Source: Albimonas donghaensis (GTDB taxonomy: Bacteria; Pseudomonadota; Alphaproteobacteria; Rhodobacterales; Rhodobacteraceae). Taken from it: DNA of 64,000 nucleotides. The position numbers and the translations under genes are program-made. This document shows, piece by piece, positions 60,701 to 64,000 of the stretch (position 1 is the first letter of the stretch; each line of letters begins with the position of its first letter). The stretch is taken from the NCBI RefSeq assembly GCF_900106695.1, contig NZ_FNMZ01000006.1:124001-188000 (forward strand), in the 5' to 3' direction. The notes below the pieces were generated by a model. That model was not told the DNA's origin. It made no database searches and saw nothing but the letters and a program-made list of their open reading frames with translations.

Positions 60701-60720
60701 CGCCGGAGACGCTGGTGTGA
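54760..60720 (+). CDS. Giant cadherin/VCBS-like repeat protein, probably secreted
   Basis: A 1986-residue acidic protein, rich in Asp and Gly, without a Sec signal. Residues 1 to about 420 contain six or seven propeller-like repeats with aromatic cores (ALAWSEAG, TVAWRETH, GLAWVREA, VISWTELF). An RTX-like calcium stretch follows near 423-450 (GTGNDLIET, GGGDDRVVI). From about residue 710 to the end come some eleven cadherin/VCBS-like repeats of about 110 residues, each with a start like APVANDDEF, VFDDNGHGADSDPEG, DGRFWFVPDGDF and an AISDGHGG end. The last two are very alike. Such proteins are usually adhesins exported by type I secretion. The ATG at 54760 is preferred since ggggga lies before it. 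Confidence 0.88.
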   Translation: MSIATTYDYDRISDDDPVLVSGAGLSGPQIAFLSGGAFALAWSEAGQARLQVHEADLTARYAAPKTPGTELDGDHLLGSDVSLDVYQGTDNITVAWRETHASEPAGVQSVSYQASSGARLTHGNERIFPNSASATDVSYESGSFFAGSDYHFVTGMEGGRPQLRIHLLDFATGAPFEIEAIVPTRNFGGDIYSSPVSAYDEERREVGLAWVREASDGTVTVNARTYYRNSNANWISDTVGLTLDGVAGGAEASPSIAAGPNGFLVAYVSDINEISAVWVDRSGFGTAFVVSGAGDADRAKTNPVVEILPSGHAVISWTELFSGADTDVYSRVLLVDETTRSLTAISDIAAQGYSGGADGENALSFDDSGAVRHVWTSETGGTVEIMSELWQLTARHGPAVSIFDPTPHEYRDGAPLSGIRDIVTAGTGNDLIETSGGVDRLYAGGGDDRVVILAAEHLVDDLLLSGDEDSGTGDGDVLEIAGAAAAGDYDLRGVLVADFETLRFGEPGGPAPSDVTLRMRYAQAVTLSNAGMVIEDGGTGSRVAIHLDALNPDGDLRNIAVDPAAPPLLELAGDGGANDMTGTARADVLRTGAAGGGTDTVAGLGGADEIILGSGVQHVVGSVADHDGDVIRDLNLGDEIRIQGTALTGYGVTFADVADGVEVTLDEDDDGTPEARLLLTGSVVATAMTVERTAADALRLVAAPPPEARNDDLDLIREDEVQVFDLFADNGEGEDTGRGDSLRAVSLDLEYGDGDPFTLVADGPAFTAPSGTIYSLSSLGMLTVDVRDGFQSLRNTDLSYLGGEYTVMDDTGRSATGVFDLRVQGRSDPVQVRDDAFVVNGGGIHEFRVLDDNGSGADVFIDGALGHIDARVTDDTFGLFVEPTTSEPYLRYAMDAGYWALGAGEQAVTTAYYSVTTDGYQATSEEAEITITLNGVNDAVIANYDQLTVAGRGTYNGNLVTGRNPTGNADTIREDTDRDVNDVLRVIAINGEAAAVDTAITLDDSSRVRIKDTGEFWVVASDVYAEMRVGTYFEQHLDYTVSDGKGSTGRETFTIRLEGLNQSPVLVNDLVEARDGQLISLNVFDDNGGGGPDQDPEGGPLVVTSLDGDDLGADGTHVTTFSTAIGDVRVRLNDDGRMWIDTDGIDDAATPDDEASLNFAYEARDEHGDSTLARVYLTLRGHDEAPEPEDDRFTLYEGDAAVAINLLANDVDPDATAGGLRIASFDGRDADAPAHDYGRFSIEVGTGELLHISLDENRSLKAGEEMEFDFDYEVADAYATRSATLSLTLIGEDDAPTVAQTPTLVAQQGRTVGFDLEELFGIEDLDGDPIVVDSFLSAPGGVDVAHDLPGMTVRMKPDGLFYMRADSAADYALPAGSLEPTTLSFSLAGSEEVIFFDVALEGGQSAPEAGDDDYDVSPGGLFSAVDLLDNDGDFDGDPLTISAVNGQAARVGEGFDLPEGGRLRVMEDGRFWFDPDGDFDDLDGYAADVGFTYTVSDGMGGTDVGQVSLTVQDNSAPTAVSDVVVATIDRTHSRNILEDAPGSSGADTDPDGHDIHVSGLWLSDGTSAPVGASFDLPTGGRMRVNPNGDMWFVPEDDYDYLAPGEAVLQYFTYMISDDRGGFDGTALDLLITNDDRAPVAVDDLFETPSQGTRKFNVLTGDGSGPDSDPDGDALQIVAVDGDPGAVDQAISGDFGRYRLKANGDLYFVPEDAFDDLAPGESVRVDLGTYRISDGRGGFDEATFSVNVSGPPVPPAAQDDHFDVRPGATFASDVFADNGFGEDSDPGGPGFTVSSFEGSADNVGERVDLADGGAVRLLADGRFWFVSDGDFADLIPGESRQTSFSYAIANAAGGTDAAVATFTVTAPNAAPVANDDEFVVNPTATFSRSVFDDNGHGADSDPEGQALTVSSVLGSAANVGERVDLPGGGAVRLLLDGRFWFVPDGDFDGLAAGESFPTGFDYAISDGHGGEDAAYASFTVQAPETLV

Positions 60721-60840
60721 CAGGCCCGCGCGCCGGCGAGTTCCCCGGCGCGCGGGCCCCATGGCGGGTCCGGCAGGGAACTGCCGGCATCGCATCGCGT
60801 CTGTGTCCGGCCTTCGATTGGGATGTTCGCTGGAACGCAA

Positions 60841-60871
60841 CGACCCCCCGCGATGGTATCGCGGGGGGTCG
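60841..60871 (-). terminator. Strong hairpin, likely terminator of a lost or partial tRNA gene
   Basis: A perfect 14-bp stem (cgaccccccgcgat with atcgcggggggtcg) and a three-base loop. On the minus strand it lies 11 bases after a tRNA-like 3' end and runs into GTTGCGTT. It may also serve the giant gene on the plus strand. Confidence 0.7.
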
Positions 60872-60882
60872 ATGTGTATCAC

Positions 60883-60895
60883 TGGTTGCGGGGGC
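60883..60895 (-). tRNA. Fragment matching the 3' end of tRNA-fMet (possible att site)
   Basis: On the minus strand the 13 bases gcccccgcaacca equal the acceptor end, with CCA, of bacterial initiator tRNA. Only a TTCGA-like remnant of the T arm can be seen further inside; the rest of the tRNA is absent. The terminator hairpin follows as in an intact gene. This pattern fits an attachment-site scar of an integrative element lying to the right, or a decayed gene. Confidence 0.5.
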
Positions 60896-61009
60896 TCGAA
60901 CACACCGAGAGCGAAAGAGGGCATTCGCCATCGCGGTGTAGATCGTGGGTCGTAGCCGACGCAGCCTCCAACGTGCCGCCAGACTGGTCGTGCCGCGGTA
61001 AATACCGGC

Positions 61010-61324
61010 ATGGATCAATCACGTCAGACCTCTCGATTTTGGATAGTCTTGCTCGCACTGGGCACGCTCATCGCGACAGCAGGGATCGTCTGCTATGCAC
61101 TGCTCCACCCTGGAGCCCTGTTGTCCGGGCTCGACGCGGGCTTCGCTTACCAGCGCTGCATGACGGAGATTGAGAAGCGCATCGAGGCAGGTGATCTCGC
61201 GAGCTTCGAAGCCCAGCAGTTTCGCTACGACCCCCATGGCCTCACAGGCATCCGGCTGCTGATCGAGATCGAGCACCCGGACGGGACCGGTTCGACGTTC
61301 TACTCGGGGTGCACGTTCAGATGA
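61010..61324 (+). CDS. Small single-helix membrane protein, hypothetical
   Basis: A 104-residue protein with one N-terminal membrane helix (FWIVLLALGTLIATAGIVCY) and a short soluble tail (AYQRCMTEIEKRIEAGDLAS). I do not recognise the family. The ribosome binding site is poor. It lies at the left end of the lower-GC segment. Confidence 0.55.
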   Translation: MDQSRQTSRFWIVLLALGTLIATAGIVCYALLHPGALLSGLDAGFAYQRCMTEIEKRIEAGDLASFEAQQFRYDPHGLTGIRLLIEIEHPDGTGSTFYSGCTFR

Positions 61325-61711
61325 GACGGGCTCGCCGTTCAAACCTCGATTCCGGTCATCGCGGCCACCGCTGCCTGCACCTAGGCATAAAGCTCCACCT
61401 TCATCTCGCCAGCGTCGATCTCCACGATCACCGTTAAACGGGCAGGACGATCGCGCAACCCGTTCTTCCCGGACTCTTTCGACCAGCCTCAAACGGTGTG
61501 TGGGGCGATATGGCTTTCATGGGCGAGGCCGGATACGGGGCAATGCATGGGTTCAGTTCACCGAGTGACTCGCAATCAGGAACCCCGCTATAGGTTTGGC
61601 TATCCTGCAGAGCATAGCTGACCTAAGGAATGTGATCGAACTATGCCATCGACGCTAGACTAGAGCGCGCAACGCGCCCGCTATCTAGATTTCCCAACGC
61701 AGAACACTAAA
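61325..61711. other. Decayed stretch in the island
   Basis: No intact gene. On the minus strand two frames seem to belong together across a frameshift: MKAISPHTPFEAGRK (about 61540-61480) and SGKNGLRDRPARLTVIVEID through VELYA and a stop (about 61470-61380). This may be a broken small gene; I do not recognise it. Base composition falls to the right. Confidence 0.4.
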
Positions 61712-62413
61712 ATGACTTGCTACTATCCAGGCTGCGATGCTCCAGGAACGACGAAGGAGCACATTCCGCCGAAATCATTTTTCCCCGACGATGAGCGCGA
61801 TCAACTTCTCACTGTAAGGTCATGCGAAAAGCATAACAATCGCAAATCAAAAGATGATCTATACGTTCTCGCTCAAATATGCCTAAACGCATCCCCGCAC
61901 AATCGTGCGCGCGAGATATTTGAACTTAGAGTCAAGCCGCAGCTTGGATTCAACAATGGCGCACTTCGAAAGCGCCTCGCGAAAGGCTCTGTCATAAACA
62001 CGGATGGCTCTGTGGGTTATAGAGTTCAGGTTTCGAGATTAGATGACTTTTTTGATCACCTTTGCTTCGGTCTCATCTTCAAGGCCTGCAAAGCGTCCCT
62101 GCCAAAGCGCTACAAAATTCGCCACATCTACCATTCCCTGTCCGGAACTGCAGACCTGCGCGAGTTGCAGCTTCAGAATGAGCTATTGAGATTTTATAGC
62201 GCCCCGCTTCCTGAAATTCTCGACTTTGGGACGCCGGGAACGGTCAATACCAAAATATATAGGGCGAGAATTACAGGGGTTCCTCATTTTCAGTCCAGCA
62301 TAACAATTACCCACACGTTTTTCGGAAAATTCTTGGTGACATCGATGCTCTCCAACATCATTGGAAACGAGCAAGGCAATAACCGTCAAAACAAGCCAGA
62401 CGCCCCCACCTAG
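61712..62413 (+). CDS. HNH endonuclease-like protein
   Basis: A 233-residue protein. The N-terminus has an HNH-type zinc motif: C3-x4-C8, TKEHIPPKSFF with E16-H17, and SCEKHNNRKSKDD with C38-x2-H41 and N42. The rest (from about residue 55) is unfamiliar and has no clear domain. Base composition is far more AT-rich than the chromosome, pointing to transfer. It converges with the reverse transcriptase gene (73 bases between stops). A defence nuclease is the best inference. Confidence 0.75.
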   Translation: MTCYYPGCDAPGTTKEHIPPKSFFPDDERDQLLTVRSCEKHNNRKSKDDLYVLAQICLNASPHNRAREIFELRVKPQLGFNNGALRKRLAKGSVINTDGSVGYRVQVSRLDDFFDHLCFGLIFKACKASLPKRYKIRHIYHSLSGTADLRELQLQNELLRFYSAPLPEILDFGTPGTVNTKIYRARITGVPHFQSSITITHTFFGKFLVTSMLSNIIGNEQGNNRQNKPDAPT

Positions 62414-62486
62414 AACCCACCCGATCTTCTGACACGCCCCCCACCCCAGATGGCAACACGCAATCCAGTAACAATTATCTCCGCTC

Positions 62487-63785
62487 TCAATTTTCACTCC
62501 ATCCGGAAGGGGTGTCGGCAAGTAGCGCCACCCCAAGACTTCTCATTCGCTCGCCTGATGGCGCTTCAGCAGATTGGCGCACATACCAACGAATGAAGCG
62601 CTCTACTTCATCGGAGATCACCTCGTCCACTTGGCTGAACTGGACGCGCTGATCAACGATCCTAAAACTATCACCCCATCCACGGACCTTTCTATCGACT
62701 GCCACCAAGGCCTGGGCGAACCGTGGCTCGGCTCGCCGAGGCAGCTTTGTGGAGCGACCTATGTCACGGCGAGCCTTGGAGAGATCACCTCGAACCTCTT
62801 GTATGAGCCTCTGCTTCGCATCCCTCGATACACCAACTTGGCAACCTCGGAAGTGGAACGACAGAAAATCAAAACCATCGGCGGAGTCGCCAAAAGACGC
62901 CTTCGCCCCGCCTCGCCGCGGGGTGTGCGCTTCTAGCCCGAGACCATTGAGAATTTTCAAGCCCCGCTCCCAGGCTTTGTTCACCGCTCTCTGATTTGGT
63001 CCTAAGATCACGAAGTCGTCGATGTATCTGACCATCGTGATGCCGCGGTCGTTCAGTGCAGCATCGAATTCCGCGAGAACCACGTTGGCGCAAAAGGCTG
63101 ACAGCGACGACCCCTGCGGCACACCAATTTCACCATCGGGGAATAGGCTCAGCCATTCCCTGACGAGTGGGTCATCGGCATTCTCCAGTTCAACCCTTAG
63201 GCCACGGACGATCAGATCGGCGAACTGATCTTCGCGCGTCTGCGCCCTGACGAACTCGATCACCTGGCCCGTCGGGACCCGGGTAAAGAAATCGCGGATA
63301 TCCGACCTGATGAAATGACGCCCGCCACCTTCCACCGCTCCTTGAATCAGACGGACCGCTGATTGGGCCCCTCGGCCCGGTATCCCGCCAACAGAGGTTG
63401 GCGTTCGGAGCGTCTCGGGGATTGCACCCAGTCGCGACTTGAGGCTGGGGGACTCGCTTTGGAGCGTGTCTAGAATGGCACGCTGAACGATCCGGTTCAT
63501 CACTGGCGACACCACGATGGGTCGCGGGTCTTTCCCACTGCGGGTCTTGAGGACACCTTTCTGAAGACTGAATTCGAAGGTTCCTGCCCGCAATGCCTCA
63601 TGGAGGGCTCGGATAGAACGAGCCGGATTCTGCTCGATGCGGGCGGCATCTTCCGCCGTCTTTCGGTTTTTTGAGTAGAGTGCCTTGGTGCGGACTGCAA
63701 TCCAAGCCGACCAGAGGGTCTGAAACTTCCTCACATTGAGTGTCAGCTTCGCCGATGTGCCGCGTGTTCGGTCGGAGTCCATCAT
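62487..63785 (-). CDS. Reverse transcriptase, group II intron/defence type
   Basis: A 432-residue RNA-directed DNA polymerase. Motif A is HFIRSDIRDFFTRV (D162), motif B GVPQGSSLSAFCANVVL (221-237), and the catalytic YIDD box is at 254-257 in MVRYIDDFVILG. A C-terminal helical part (VDRKVRGWGDSFRIVDQRVQ) resembles the thumb/X region of group II-like enzymes. There is no endonuclease domain and no intron RNA structure that I can see. The ATG at 63785 is chosen because the frame upstream overlaps another gene. It may act with the HNH protein in phage defence, or be a retron- or DRT-type enzyme. Confidence 0.88.
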   Translation of the reverse strand: MMDSDRTRGTSAKLTLNVRKFQTLWSAWIAVRTKALYSKNRKTAEDAARIEQNPARSIRALHEALRAGTFEFSLQKGVLKTRSGKDPRPIVVSPVMNRIVQRAILDTLQSESPSLKSRLGAIPETLRTPTSVGGIPGRGAQSAVRLIQGAVEGGGRHFIRSDIRDFFTRVPTGQVIEFVRAQTREDQFADLIVRGLRVELENADDPLVREWLSLFPDGEIGVPQGSSLSAFCANVVLAEFDAALNDRGITMVRYIDDFVILGPNQRAVNKAWERGLKILNGLGLEAHTPRRGGAKASFGDSADGFDFLSFHFRGCQVGVSRDAKQRLIQEVRGDLSKARRDIGRSTKLPRRAEPRFAQALVAVDRKVRGWGDSFRIVDQRVQFSQVDEVISDEVERFIRWYVRQSAEAPSGERMRSLGVALLADTPSGWSEN

Positions 63786-63807
63786 TGCCGCGGCCAACTC
63801 CGACCCT

Positions 63808-64000
63808 TCACGCTCGGCGTCCCTCGGAGCGTGACGACCAGCCGAGACTGGCCTCCACGACGATCCGCACGTCACCGGCAAGACCGGCTCGGTGCCCGGC
63901 TTCCGCGCCCACCACGTCCGAGGACCTGGGGCCGAGGCCGAGAAGGGCCGTGGTCAGCACCGCAATCGCGGTGAGAACCAGAGCCGCCCGGGGGCGGCGA
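63808..64000 (-). CDS. Partial ORF with hydrophobic N-terminal segment (runs off window)
   Basis: The C-terminal about 63 residues of a protein whose start lies beyond the window: RAALVLTAIAVLTTALLGLG, then AGLAGDVRIVVEASLGWSSR and a stop. The hydrophobic stretch could be a signal peptide or membrane helix near a short protein's start. GC content is high, like the chromosome. Its stop is 22 bases before the reverse transcriptase start. Function unknown. Confidence 0.45.
   Translation of the reverse strand, partial: RRPRAALVLTAIAVLTTALLGLGPRSSDVVGAEAGHRAGLAGDVRIVVEASLGWSSRSEGRRA

Overview
The window comes from a very GC-rich bacterial chromosome. Its gene content fits a marine or environmental alphaproteobacterium of the Rhodobacteraceae type: many TRAP and ABC importers, TAXI solute receptors, an FCD-type GntR regulator, hydroxyectoine-type EutB/EutC enzymes, HemP, and the cobK/cbiD route to cobalamin. 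This assignment rests on family content and base composition only; no rRNA gene or complete tRNA gene is present.

Layout. Positions 1-1859 hold cobK (partial) and cbiD. Positions 2404-4684 hold a small membrane protein, an XRE regulator and a GNAT acetyltransferase. Positions 5186-11272 hold a polyamine-type ABC importer with an Asp/Glu/hydantoin racemase, divergent from a GntR regulator with a palindromic operator candidate between them. Positions 11303-12407 hold a three-gene hemP group. Positions 12793-17467 hold two tandem TAXI receptors and a fused TRAP permease, followed by a LytS/LytTR two-component pair (17607-19393). A large Calx-beta/GH5 protein lies at 19637-23788, then a NaChBac-type sodium channel and a SnoaL-like protein. 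Positions 25770-36940 are one long catabolic unit: TRAP importer, glutamine-synthetase-like ligase, aldehyde and alcohol dehydrogenases, amidohydrolase, EutB-like and EutC-like enzymes, and DUF3830. An AT-richer HNH gene follows (37441-38361), flanked by inverted copies of a palindromic element. Next come a paired acyl-CoA dehydrogenase, a PfkB kinase, a ModE-like regulator with modABC, a YciI protein and an EVE protein. Positions 46768-54452 form an amide-responsive module: amiC, amiR (ANTAR), an intrinsic terminator acting as attenuator, a nitrilase-family amidase, and a branched-chain/urea-type ABC importer with a fused permease-ATPase. A giant secreted repeat protein (54760-60720) is followed by what looks like the remnant 3' end and terminator of a tRNA-fMet-like gene. 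To its right lies an AT-richer segment with an HNH protein and a reverse transcriptase.

How genes work together. AmiC should sense the amide and release AmiR, which would prevent termination in the leader of the amidase/importer operon. ModE should sense molybdate and control modABC through the inverted repeat upstream of modA. The GntR regulator probably controls the divergent ABC importer. The TRAP-to-DUF3830 unit looks like uptake and breakdown of one nitrogenous compound; its substrate cannot be read from sequence.

The most unusual signals are: short tandem repeats with a period of 7 or multiples of 7 bp in about ten separate intergenic gaps, each with a different unit; a GH5 catalytic domain inserted inside a Calx-beta domain; and the HNH plus reverse transcriptase island beside a broken tRNA end.
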